Shown piece by piece: positions 22,201 through 33,200 of a stretch of DNA of 64,000 nt. Under the pieces are notes generated by a model. That model saw only the letters and a program-made list of their open reading frames with translations, was not told the DNA's origin and did not search any database. Source of the stretch: Gnetum montanum (Eukaryota > Streptophyta > Gnetopsida > Gnetales > Gnetaceae); assembly GCA_015680685.1 (NCBI GenBank), contig MNCI01016352.1, positions 37,019 to 101,018 of the forward strand, read 5' to 3'. The translations under genes and the position numbers were made by a program. Each line of letters starts with the position of its first letter. Positions within the stretch are counted from its first letter, which is position 1.

Positions 22201-23320
22201 ATTTTAAATAAGAGCCCCTCAAGTTGAAAACTCTACCTACTAGCCTAGAATATGCATTCTTAAAAAATGGAAAGCTGGTTATAGTTAATGCCAAACTTGC
22301 TCCTGAATAGAAAGAAAAACTATTAGAAGTGGTCAACAAATGGTTGATAGCCTTTGCTTGGTCATATCCTGAACTCACTCGAATTGATCCATGGATATGC
22401 TAGCATTGCATTTACATGGATTTGTCAATGAAGCCAAAGAGACAACCACAATGATGGTTGAATGCAAAATTGAAGCAAATCATCAAAGAGGAGATTTGGG
22501 AAACTCCTTAAGGTAGGGTTCATCTACCCCATTGCAGATAGCGAGTGGGTTAGTCCACTCATGATAGTGCCAATGAGAGGTGGAAAATGGTGGATTTGTA
22601 TTGATTTTAAGCTATTAAACATGGCAACATTCAAAGATCAATTTTCATTGCCATTTTTGAATCAAGTGTTGGACACCATATTTGGGCATTGCTATTATAG
22701 GTTTCTGGATGGTTATAGTGTCTATAACCAAATCCAAATTACACTAGGGGATTAGGCTAAAAAAATATTCAGAAGTCCCTAGGGGACCTTTACATATTGC
22801 AAGATGCCTTTTGATCTGTGTAATGCTCCTACCACTTTCCAATGTCTAATCTTAAGCATCTTTTAGCAACAAGTTGGTAGTGGAGTGGAGGTCTTTATGA
22901 ATGACTTATCCACTTATGATGCTACATTCAAGCAAGACTTGGACCACCTTGAGCAAGTACTAAAATGATGTGTGGAATAAAATTTATGGCTCAATTGACA
23001 AAAAATTCATCTCATGGTCTAGGAAGGCATTGTATTAGGGTACAAAATTTCATAGGAAGGGATGGAGGTAGATCCTAAAAAGATAAGGGTCATCTAAGGA
23101 ATCACCTGTCAACAAAAAACTGTCATAGATGTTTAGTCATTCCTTGGACACACTTGACACTACCAACAATTTATAGAGAATTTCTCTGAGATAATGAAAT
23201 CATTGGTTGAGCTAACAAAGAAAGATGCTCCCTTCATATAAACCAAGGAATGCAAAAATGCATTCCACAGCCTTAAGTAGAAGCTCGTAGAGACTCCAAT
23301 TCTATGAGCATCTCACTGGT
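22201..23320 (+). pseudogene. reverse transcriptase of element B2
   Basis: VSPLMIVPMRGGKWWICIDFKLLNMATFKDQF, FLDGYSVYNQI, KMPF, then the catalytic box as VFMNDLSTYD near 22900. The second Asp of the FMDD seen in B1 is Asn. The open stretch 22561-22755 covers fingers and palm. Thumb and connection follow with stops at former Gln and Trp positions. Confidence 0.85.
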
Positions 23321-23324
23321 CTAG

Positions 23325-23745
23325 ACCATTCCATATCATGACGTATACATCTAACTATGCCTTAGGAGCCTTGCTTATGTAGTTGGAGGATAAGAAATGT
23401 CCATATTACATCCACTACATAAGTCAAAGCATTATGGGTACATAGTTGAATTACACAACCACAGAGAAAGATTTGATGGCAGTGGTGTATGCTCTAGAAA
23501 AGTTCAAGCATTATGTGCTTGGATATAATGTGTTTGTGCACACTGATCACAATGCCACTCTCTTTCTCATGAACAAGCTAATGGTGAGACCCCATGTCAT
23601 ATGATGGTTGGTGATCTTGCAGAAATTCAATCTCACAATGGTAGATTGAAAGGAAATTGAGAATGTGATTATTGATCACTTGTCTCAATTGCAATGGGAT
23701 AACAAAGAGGAGGAAAGCCCACTATCTGATTTTTTTCCTAATAAA
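23325..23745 (+). pseudogene. RNase H of element B2
   Basis: TYTSNYALGALL, NYTTTEKDLMAVVYALEKFKHYVLGYN and VHTDHNATL are typical for Ty3/gypsy RNase H. The Asp of the last motif is kept; the first catalytic Asp is Tyr, as in B1. The tether to integrase contains DHLSQLQWD, the usual HLSRL-type motif. Confidence 0.8.
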
Positions 23746-23929
23746 CTACTCTTTGCTAGGTCAATAAATGAACAAATGTCTATAAAATCGAAATGGTATG
23801 ATGGAATCCTCACTTATCTTCTTACTTAGGAGATGCCACAAGATCTAGATCACAAGAAGAAACAACAAGTTCTTCATCGGGCTATGCACTTCATGGAAAT
23901 CACCTTTCCAAGGTCTGTGCCAATTGCCT

Positions 23930-25025
23930 AGTTTGTTGGTGTGTACCTAATGTAGATTAATTGTGTGTTCTTCAAGACACTAATGAGGGTCCTTGTGGGG
24001 GTCACTATGTTGGAAGATGGACAACCATAAAAATTGTGATGGTAGGTTACTATTGGCCCACAATCTTCAAGGATGACCACCAATTTGTTCAATCCTGTAA
24101 GCACTATCAATGAGATGGTGAGATGACTACATATATGGATGGTCCTCAACAGTGGATTTAACCATTGAAATCCTTTAACATATGGGACATAGATTTCATG
24201 GGTTCCATCACACCTGTGTCCAATGGGAAGGCATATATAATTTTCACCATTTACTACTATACCAAATGGGTAGAAGCAGTAATCATCACCGACTGTACAT
24301 CATCTACTACTACTCAATTCGTATAACAAAATTTTGTGAACAAGTTTGGGGTGCCACATGCATTGATTTCTGACAACAGAACCCATTTTACATGTGCTAC
24401 TTTTTGAAAACTCATGCAACACTTGAGGGTTGAACATAAATTAACAACACCCTATCACCCCAAGGCAATGGTCAAGTAGAGGTGACTAACAAGGAGATCA
24501 CAAAGATTCTAACAAGAACTATTAGCAAGTATAGGAGAGATTGAAGCACAAAACTAAACGATACCCTTTGGGGCTATTTTCTCAACATGAAAACTCTCTA
24601 TTGACTACTCTCTCTATGAGTTGTTATATGAAAAACTTCCAACACTACTAATTCAATCCGAGCTTTGTACACTTTCAACAACCTGTGACTTGGATCTTGA
24701 CCTAATTCTAGCACAAAAGGAAAGATTAATCGACTTAAATGTGCAAGATGAAAATTTATTAGTTGCCCTGTCCCTAAATGAAGTGCACAAGGCATTCAAC
24801 AAACAACAGCATGACCTTAGGGTATGGAAAAAAATTTCAACTGGGAGATAAGGTTCTCTATTAGAACCCCACACATGTTCCTCAAAAAACCAAATTCCGA
24901 ACATTGTAGGAGGCACCTTATATAATTAACAAAACCTTTCCTTCTAGGACCATGATCATATACAAACTTTAAAGCCCAAGCAAGAAGTACTTGGTCAACA
25001 TCCAATAGATAAATCCTTTCTATGA
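23930..25025 (+). pseudogene. integrase of element B2
   Basis: The zinc-binding region is eroded near 24095. The core has FNIWDIDFMG-like sequence near 24175, SDNRTHFTC near 24370, and NGQVEVTNKEI near 24470 with the catalytic Glu kept. A one-base loss between ALAN-type residues changes frame at about 24462. A C-terminal domain with KFQLGDKV-like sequence (24830-24860) and a GPF/FPSRT stretch runs to about 25025. This is the only complete integrase remnant in the window. Confidence 0.8.
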
Positions 25026-26660
25026 GCCCAGGTAGGCTAGTGCAAAAAATACCTCAATGGATGAACAACCATGCTCAATTTTTTGGATCTCCTCCTTCTA
25101 ACTTGGTTGTGTGGGAGACAACCATCCATGCTAATCATATACGTGGCTCCTTAGCTTTTCTATTTTTTGTTTTACACATTTTTTATTTTAAAATTTTTTC
25201 ATATTTCACACCATTTTTTTACATCATCATTAGTACATTTAAATATTTCTTGAATATTTTAGACTTTCTTATATATCTTACTTTATTTTAGTGTGATTTT
25301 CTAATTTTCATTAATAAATGTGCTTTGTGCCAATAGGACATAATGGTGTTGTAGCTGTTACTAATGGTGGGTTGTGCTTAATGTTTTGTTTGCTAATGTC
25401 TAGTTTTCATTTTTGAATTTTTGTACGAATGGCCAAGACATGATTTCTTTTTCATGGAACAAGTAGTAAGTCCATGACATCTGCCCATTTGCAAACTCTA
25501 TGGTTTTACTTGTTTTAGAAGTATGAGGTCCCTTTCATTAAATAAACTTTTAATAAATTTATGACCTTTGTATTTTCCAAAATTGGAAAGGATTCAAAGG
25601 TTTGCACAGGGCATGACCTCAAGGGAACTCAATACTCTTTGTACTCTTCTACTTGGGTGCATGAGTGTTTTTATGGATTTCTTATTGTTTTGTGTTGATC
25701 AATAATAGGAAGTTGAATATGTCTTTGCATGGTGTGGTTCCCATCCAAAAAGAAAAAAACAAGAAAAAAAAATTAACAAAGACAAAACAAAAAAAAAAGA
25801 ATAATAAAAACATGATGGGAATTCAAAGCACACCCCTTAGATAAATAAACGGGCTACAATCATTGGTTATGGAACTAGAAAGACATGTTACCCATGCTTG
25901 AAGGTCCTCTCTAACTAAGGCCCTCTCTCACTTCCTACTCTTCTTTTTTTCTCTTTAAGAAATGGTAGTTGTTCTGTGAAAGCACTTCTATGTCTTGAGG
26001 GGGTGGATTAGTGTTGGAGCGGTAATGCAAAGTCATTAAAAGCAATTGGTTTTGGTCTAGACTAAGGATGTATTTTCTTAGGTCATTTAAACACAAATCC
26101 ACAAGGGACTTCTTATAACCTCAATTTAGACTTCCCTTCTACCATCTCGATCATCTGTCCATGTTGCCCGTAACTCACTCACTACTGGTGTCCATGTTCT
26201 TATTCGATGTCTTTGTTTGATGTACTTGAATTCTTTAGTAGAATCTTCAAGTTTTGGTCCTTAACTTCCATTAACCATTAATTTCCTATGGGGTCCAAGG
26301 ACTCCTTAGGTTGAGGTTATGCTAGGGCAAATAAGACATGTGCCTACTATGGAAAGGATCTGCTTACATATCTCTTAGTTGGGTTCGTTAAGCACCGTAT
26401 CCTTAGGCATTCTTGCAATCAGAATCTTGCATACATCCATCTTCTACATTTGACCATATGCTTCTTTACAGATTTTCCTTAATTCATACATTCTCCATCA
26501 AAGTTTTGAATTCTTTAGCTTTCAAAAACCCTTTTTAATGATTTCATTATATTCTTGGCTTTTCTGGGACTCCATGGATTCCAAATACATTTAAAAATTC
26601 CTTATATTTTTGAAAATATTTAAAATTAAAAATTTTGTTTATGGACCCTATAAACGAGAC
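25026..26660 (+). other. non-coding region between pol and third ORF of B2
   Basis: T-rich tracts follow pol, then blocks shared with A, C, D and E: TGTCTTTGCATGGTGTGGTTCC at 25718, AAGCACACCCCTTAGATAAA at 25828, GGAACTAGAAAGACATGTTACCC at 25869. A purine-rich GGTTGTGTGGGAGACAACC at 25105 sits where other copies have ATGGGGGAGA. No conserved frame, no gene. Confidence 0.55.
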
Positions 26661-26740
26661 GCCATCGATGGAGCCCATGCATATACAAGGCCTTGTATAC
26701 GTGGCCCCATCAACGTAGCACAAAAATACTATAAATATGC
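26661..26740 (+). promoter_or_regulatory. internal promoter-like block upstream of third ORF, element B2
   Basis: GACGCCATCGATGGAGCCC and GTGGCCCCATCAACGTAGC (26701-26719) precede TATAAATA at 26730-26737. The LTR of B2 has GGGGCCCCATCAATGTAGCTCC at the same place relative to its own TATA box. Element A has GATATCG motifs at both of its sites. The downstream sequence is not LTR-like, so this is not an LTR fragment. Promoter activity is inferred. Confidence 0.5.
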
Positions 26741-26884
26741 ATGACCTCCTTTATAAAGTTTCACATTTTCTCACAAACCCCAAGGGAATTTTTCAAATTT
26801 TTAGAGCCTAGAACCTTCCAAAGCCTATAACTTCCTAACCATTTATCCAAATCACTCCGTTATCCAATCCTATAGCTCTCGGAG

Positions 26885-27189
26885 GTAAGCTCCTAGTTGT
26901 GGGGGCTACAAATGTGCCATTTTTGATAGAAATGTTTTTTGCCATTTTTCTAACTCCCACAAAGGTTTAACTAAGAAATCAACATTTAAACACTAAATTA
27001 TAGGAGTTAAACCTTTCCAATGAGCTTTGGTGATAGTTATAATAAAAATTAATTAATAAAATAATAGTAAATTAATCAATCTACCATGGTCCAATCATAG
27101 CCAAGTGTAATTAACTAATACAATAAGGTATTCAAATATTTAAAGTTACACATTATATCTACTAATCCATGGATGTGTTGTGACCATAG
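26885..27189 (+). other. putative leader intron ahead of third ORF, element B2
   Basis: The donor GGAG|GTAAGC at 26885 is close to consensus. The acceptor CCATAG ends at 27189 and is joined directly to ATG. TACTAAT at 27160-27166 lies 23 bases before the AG. The intron would be 305 bases, against 352 in element A. Sequence just after the donor (GTAAGCTCC...GTGGGGGC) parallels that in A. Confidence 0.6.
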
Positions 27190-29797
27190 ATGGCACTAAA
27201 AGGCAAACACACACAAGGAAAAGGACTATCTCAACCAAGAGAGAAATAATTAAGAGTGGGAAGAGGCCAAGAATAGGCCCAAGAAGAACCAATTGCAACC
27301 CATGCCACATGACCTTTTGGGGAAGAGGTCAAAGTGGAATCCATCTATCAGATTCTAAAACTAGCAGCAACAATAGGACATTTCCACTGAGATGAGGCAC
27401 TAGCTTAGCAAGAAAACCTTGAGGTGACCTTGACAAAGGCTAGCCTAAATTAAATCAGGTCAAGGGAGGTCCAAAAAATAGTACTTTAGGAGTTAACTTT
27501 GGTTCTTTCTTGGAACAAGCACCTAAAGAGGTACAAGACCAACTAAAGATCTCTCCCATGTGGCCAATTATCACTTTAAGTAGGGAGTGGTATATGGGAG
27601 AGATGTTCTTATTTTAGAACAATAAGAAAGTAGGTTCAATAGTCAAAATCAAGGACATTTTAATGTCCTACTTGGTGTAGGCCATTGTAGAGGCACTTGG
27701 GTTACCTGAAACTAGGGTGAATCTTGCTAAGATTCTAATGTAGGCAGACCCTAACATCAAAAAGGAATGGGTTCAATGGTGCTATGGTATTGACTGCAAG
27801 GAGTACAATGTGCTCACATTGGTAGAAAGAATCCACTACAAGATTGTGGCCTTTTACCTAAACCCCACAGTAAGGCCTAACAAGATCACTGCTTTTTCTA
27901 CCCATGCATGTGCTACTCTGAGTGGGAGATTCCCTATCAACCTTCCACAAATAATCTATCTAGAGAGAGAAAAGTGATTTAAAGAGAATGAACATTGAAG
28001 GAAGGCACTCCCCTTCCCATGAATCATTAGAAAACTATGTTGAAGGGGAGGAATAGTCCCCTATACAAATGATGCTCTTCTGAAATGCTCTAATCACTAA
28101 TTGACCAAAAATGATGAAGGACAAAATGCCTACAATAACCATTCAAAAAGAGGAGCAGTAGCCACCACCTCCACCTGCCACTTAGAAAACTATGCTAGAT
28201 GTTGCTGCAACATTACAATTGTTACTTGAGTATCAAGAATGGCTCTTGAGTAAGCAAGAGCAATGAGCAGGCACGAGTGGTGGAGATCCATCTATGTATT
28301 GGCTAGCAATGAGTCACCTAAATGAGGTGGCCTGAATAGTCAGCTTGATGGGAGGAGGTGGATCCATTTTCTTTTCCCAATGAATGCAGTTATCCACAAG
28401 GTCAAATCCTAATGCTAGAGAGGTAACAATATCTCTCTCAAAATAGCAACCACTCCTAGAGATTTCTGGGAATGTCGTGACCTTCTCGGTGTACTTGGAG
28501 GAAGGCAAGGAGGCAAAAGTACTAGTGATGCAACACTAAGGATAGGAAACAATAGTAGAGGTGGTTGTTAATAGGATTTCTAAAAACACTCAATGCACTT
28601 ATGGCATCTATACTAGATGTCATTGCACTTAAAGATGTGAAAATGTTTGCAAGGATCATAAGTGATAGATTAGAAACAACATAGCATGAATAATTGCTAG
28701 ACCAACTGGTGGGAACTAGGAAACCACTTTTGGATGTCTTTGATCTTTTGAATAGTATTACTACAACCCAGTTTGAGTTGCTAGAGACAAGGGGCAAGAA
28801 CATTATTTTGGAAGGGTAGCTTGAAATAGCCAAGGAGCTGAATGAACACTTGGCTACTAAAGTTGTTAAATTGAGAGCCTAGATTGCTGACCCTACATTT
28901 CTCAACCCAACATTGACAAGAGATGAAGCTTTTGAACAGCTTCATACTAGGCTGAAAGGGGTTGAGGATGTAATGGAGATAGTGGTATTCTATTAATCCT
29001 TAGCAAAGGCCATCCAACACAAAATTCAAAAGGCCTTCGATTTGATCCGCTAGGAGAATGTGCAGCTAACCATAGAAAACCATCGTCTACAAAATATCAA
29101 GGCACATAAACAATAGTTGATCAATTTTATCCATCAATAGCAAGAGCAACTAGTTAGTGAAAACACAAAGCTAAGGACAATAGTAGCTAAGAACAAAAAC
29201 CTCTCTATGGAGGAGGTCCATGCCCTTTGTCAGAAGACTGCAATAGAGGTAGTTACCTGGAAATAAGAGGCTCTCAAATTCAAGAGAGTTAAGGATTACT
29301 ATAGAGACCAAGTCAGCCTACAAAAAGAAGTAAATGAAAAACATATTCAAGTGGTGAAGGAAAAGGTGAATGAGATCCTTCAACAACTCCAACAAGGACA
29401 CAAATTATGGCAACCCATCATTGATGAGATTGATCTATACAATAAAGTTTAAATTCATCTAAAGGAATTGTAGATAGAGGAAATGATAGAATACATGAAA
29501 CTCACCAATCTCTGGTATGCAAACCTGGCTATGTTGACTACCGGACAACTGTGGTCAGAACTAGAAAAGCAGATGGCCAACTTGTACTTGTTGTACAAGG
29601 TTGAGTTCAAGCATCATAAGGACATCAAGCAAAAGCTTGTAGTGGTAAACATTGAACTCAAGGTTCTCAAAGGAAAATACACTGATCATAGATCTACTAC
29701 AGAGAACCTGGCCAAAAGAATGAATGACTACCAAGAGCTACCGAATGCAATAAGGGCATTTGATGTTGAATGCAAATAATTTGTTGCCTGGTTTATC
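27190..29797 (+). pseudogene. third ORF of B2, part before nested element C
   Basis: Starts ATGGCACTAAAAGG after the acceptor. The N-terminal domain aligns with A at VNFGSFLEQAPKEVQDQL, WYMGEMFLF, VERIHYKIVAFYLNP and a CATLSGRFPINLP block. Acidic/Gln-rich linkers and long coiled-coil stretches follow. The cleanest piece is the 98-codon open frame at 29483-29779 with EYMKLTNLWYANLAMLTTG and SELEKQ, the most conserved block of the protein. Numerous stops. The frame is cut at the insertion site of C and resumes at 36790. Confidence 0.7.
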
Positions 29798-29802
29798 AAC
29801 GT
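29798..29802. repeat. left target duplication of C (AACGT)
   Basis: It pairs with AATGT at 36785-36789; one C/T transition separates them. Confidence 0.8.
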
Positions 29803-30542
29803 TGATGAGTGGCGAGGTACCCCTACACTCAACCATCTGAATACGAGCGTTACACACACGATTTGGTCGAACTCTGCAGACTAAGTGCCTACACACCTCA
29901 TGGAACACTTAAAGGTTAATCATTCAGTCTTCCTAGACTTAGTTGTATTTGTTACGGTTGTATGATTAAGTAAGTCTGAGGTATATGATTTTTATGTCTT
30001 TTCTATTTTATCTCCTATGCTGATAAGGTGGAGGGTGAAGAGACTAATTAACTACCTTTAACTAACTAAGCCTTAATTAACCTACCATCAGTATCCATTC
30101 CCACTTACCGTTCACACCCTGAACCTATGCAACCTTGGTTACCAAACGCTAGTCGTTGTTGGGGTCACCAAGCATAACACATGTGCTCGAAGCAGTTGTA
30201 TTGAATGCACTTAACTAGGAGAGAAGGGTTGAGAGAGATTTAATGACTAATAAAGCATTAGATGATAAACAATAAATAACAATAAATAAAGTCCTATTTA
30301 GCTTGGTCCATGAACTGCAAAGTTTATCCAAGAAGTTTGTCTTTATTGCCATACACAAACTTGTGTTGAGGTACAATATTTGCTCGAATAAAGATCCATT
30401 CACTTTGGAGCTCCTACTGCGGGCACATGGAAATTATTCTATCTCTAGAGAGGTAAAACTGCCAGAGTTTCCCTACAGTCTAGGCCTAGAATGAGAAACA
30501 AGGGAGAGCCGCCTCTTATTTATGTGATATTGCATCCCATCA
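29803..30542 (-). repeat. 3' LTR of element C (740 bp)
   Basis: TGATGAGTGGCGAGG (plus strand) to CCCATCA. It matches the 5' LTR at 35936-36784 closely but lacks about 105 bp of GATATCGC-rich U3 near its outer end. The poly(A) inverted repeat is present (TCTTTATT near 30340, AATAAAGA near 30390). The polypurine tract abuts at 30543-30550 (TACCCCTA, reverse complement TAGGGGTA). Confidence 0.9.
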
Positions 30543-32450
30543 TACCCCTATGATTGAATAAAAACTCGTCCTTGATTTCCTTACAAAATATTGGGACAGT
30601 ATGGAATTATTGACTCAAAATGGAACTAATGGGATGACATGTGAACGGATCATCATTACAAGACAAGACAAAACTAGTGTTCATGACAACAAGAGTGAAC
30701 ACCTTATACATTTGACATCAGGCCTCATTTGGCAGCTGAGAAAGAGAGAGAGAAAGAAGTTTTGCTGCTGTCAACACCAAGATTGTGCCTTTTGTTGTCC
30801 ATCCATAAGCGCACCATTGATCTTGCTTCTTGCATAGCTACTTCAACACTGCTCCATTCCAAGTGTTCTCTCCAGATCCAATCCATTGTTGCATGATTGT
30901 CATTTACACACACAACACAGTCTTAATATTAGCAAGGGTAAATGAATCACAATGTAGTTGATACCTTGCTTCAGTGAAAGGTCCATTGGCTGAGTTGTGG
31001 TATGGCTAATACGGGTTTGGAGGTATATTTATGGCGACTACCGAAGGTGTAGGTGTTAGGAGAAAATCGAAAAAATTTGGGTCTAGACCCCCATGACTAA
31101 GAGCGAACCTCCGGTAGTGATAGAATGGAGAAAGAAAAAGAACAAGAAAGATGGAGAAAAAGAGACAACTATAATGTTGATGAAATGGATGTCAATATGG
31201 AAATGAACAAAATAGAGTGGATTGAAAAAATGTTAATAGAAAGAATTTAACTGATGCATCAAATAGGAATGTTAGTGGGTCCTCCCCAAAGCAGGTTCAT
31301 GCCCTTAATGCCTTAACAAACCCACATTCAAAGAGTCTGTAGGCTCTAGGAATGTCATTTGGAACAAGAGTTAAAGTCTTAACCATAAGAATTTACCAAA
31401 AAGAAAACAATGTATCAACCAAAATATACACTAATGATACAACCGGCAATGAGGTGAACAATGGAAAGAAGGATGGAGAGAAGAGAATGGAATGGAGTCT
31501 CAAGAACAAGGTGGTGTATAGCCCCTGGTGTAGTTAATGATTATGTGACTTAGTAGATCCCATTCCAAGTCTGGCCTCAAAAAAACCACTTCCAGTGACT
31601 TCGCATTAATGCATTCGGCCAATCCATCCCCTTGAAGCAACAAGAATGCCTTCCCAAAGAGCCAACACCATTCCGACGAAATGAAGGAGGAGAGAATGGG
31701 AAGCGAGAAGTGCCTTAGTTAGAGGGAACATTTTTATTTTAGTTCCATAACTAGTGCTTGTAGCCAAAATGGTTATTTCATCTAAGGGGTGTGCTTTGAA
31801 TTCTCACTTTTTTTTGTGTCATATGTTTATGCACGAGAACCACACCATGCAAAGACTTTGTTATTTTTATTTACTCAGCTTCTCGATAATTGAGTAACGT
31901 CGAAATGATAAGAGAACTCAAGAAGAAAACATCCAAGCACCCAAGAGAATGGCCAACACAAATACATCAAGTTCCCTTGAAGTCACACCCTTTTCAATCC
32001 TTGAATCCTTCCTTAGTTTGAGAAATGTCCATTCACCAATTCATTGATAGTTCTTATTTAGAAAGGGACTGTACATTTCCAAGCCAAGAGAGACCATAGA
32101 AATTTATGGATGTATGGATGAAGTGGACTCATTGCCTATCATATCAAAAGAACCATACCTTAGTATCAACATCATGACTTAAAGGTAAAAACCAAACATT
32201 AGCAACCAATATAAAAATAGTTCATACCATCAAGAAGAACACTTATTGGGTGAAAAACTTACAAGATGGATAACAAACATACACACACACATACAAAATG
32301 AAAAAGTATAACGATGTTGTAAAACAAAAATAAGAAAAGTTAAAGAAATTTGTAAGACAAAAATATGTAAAAAAAAATGTGTAAAACAAAAATGTGTAAA
32401 ACAAAAACTAAAAAGAATTGAGGGCCTCGATTTATTACCACAGGTGTCCA
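30543..32450 (-). other. non-coding 3' region of element C
   Basis: Read on the minus strand it carries the family blocks GGACCCACT (near 31285), GGGGTGTGCTTTGAATTC (31780-31803) and CATGGTGTGGTTCTCG (31838-31853). The end near 32451-32465 has the purine run AGTCATGGGGGAGA seen at the same position in A and D. Small frames here are not conserved in the other copies. Confidence 0.6.
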
Positions 32451-32465
32451 TCTCCCCCATGACTG
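32451..32465 (-). promoter_or_regulatory. internal polypurine-tract-like site in C
   Basis: Minus strand AGTCATGGGGGAGA, identical in its core to D at 54449-54462. The same run is found next to the leader intron donor of A (3252-3267). Confidence 0.45.
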
Positions 32466-32671
32466 AATGGAAAGGGAGAGATATGAAATAATGAACACCT
32501 ATTTGAATTTCTTAGAAGTGTCCTTCTTCTCCCAATTGATGTCCTTAGATTAAGGGGTGGTAGTTGATGACGCTCATATTCCAATGTATCTATGCCTTCG
32601 TTGCAGGCATGAGTTGTGCCCCCAATTCGTTCCATGCATGTTGGTTGGTTGCTCTTTCGAGTAGCTATCAA

Positions 32672-33200
32672 TCATGGGGTGTCCACTTGTTGTGTAGTTG
32701 CTACATACAAGCACCTTTGTCTCAGAGTTTCTAGGGCACACCTATTGCATGTAGGAGATGCTGACCATTCCTCCATGCCATCACCCAATGAGTCACTGTA
32801 TGTGATGCACGGAACTTTCTTCTTCTCAATCTTTCCATAAATTTTTACCTTAGATATTTCCAAGGAAAGATCACGAATTCCTAGGCATGCGTCTATTGTA
32901 CTTAGCCATGCCCTTCCCATTATAATTGGGAAGTCCCCTTTGTCATTATTTACGTGGATCACCAGGAAATCAGCTGGGTATGACCAACCACACACAGTGG
33001 TAATGATGTCCTCCACCAATCCCAAGGGAATGGTGATGGACTGGTTAGCTAGCTCTAGTTGAATGTTACTTTTCTTAAGTGGAGGAAGGTTCCAGGCTTG
33101 ATACATTTCTCGTGATATTAAGTTGACTCCAAAACCTAAGTCAAGAAGAGCCTTATGAGGTTCATTCCCAGTGACTTAGAGGTAGATTAAGGGACTTTCA
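32672..33200 (-). pseudogene. aspartic protease of element C
   Basis: The best preserved protease of the Athila-like set. KALLDLGFGVNLISREMYQ places the active site at about 33165-33120, with the DLG typical of Athila. A 144-codon open frame (33106 to 32672) carries LELANQSITIPLGLVEDI, WSYPADFLVIHV and IIMGRAWLSTIDA, then the post-protease linker ending CLYVATTQQVDTP. A stop lies just upstream at about 33177, so the fusion to gag is broken. RT does not follow. Confidence 0.85.

Noticed and set aside
32230-32671. Two minus-strand frames after the C protease
   Set aside because: The first is low-complexity (TTTTGT repeats). The second continues the protease linker and has no separate start or family.
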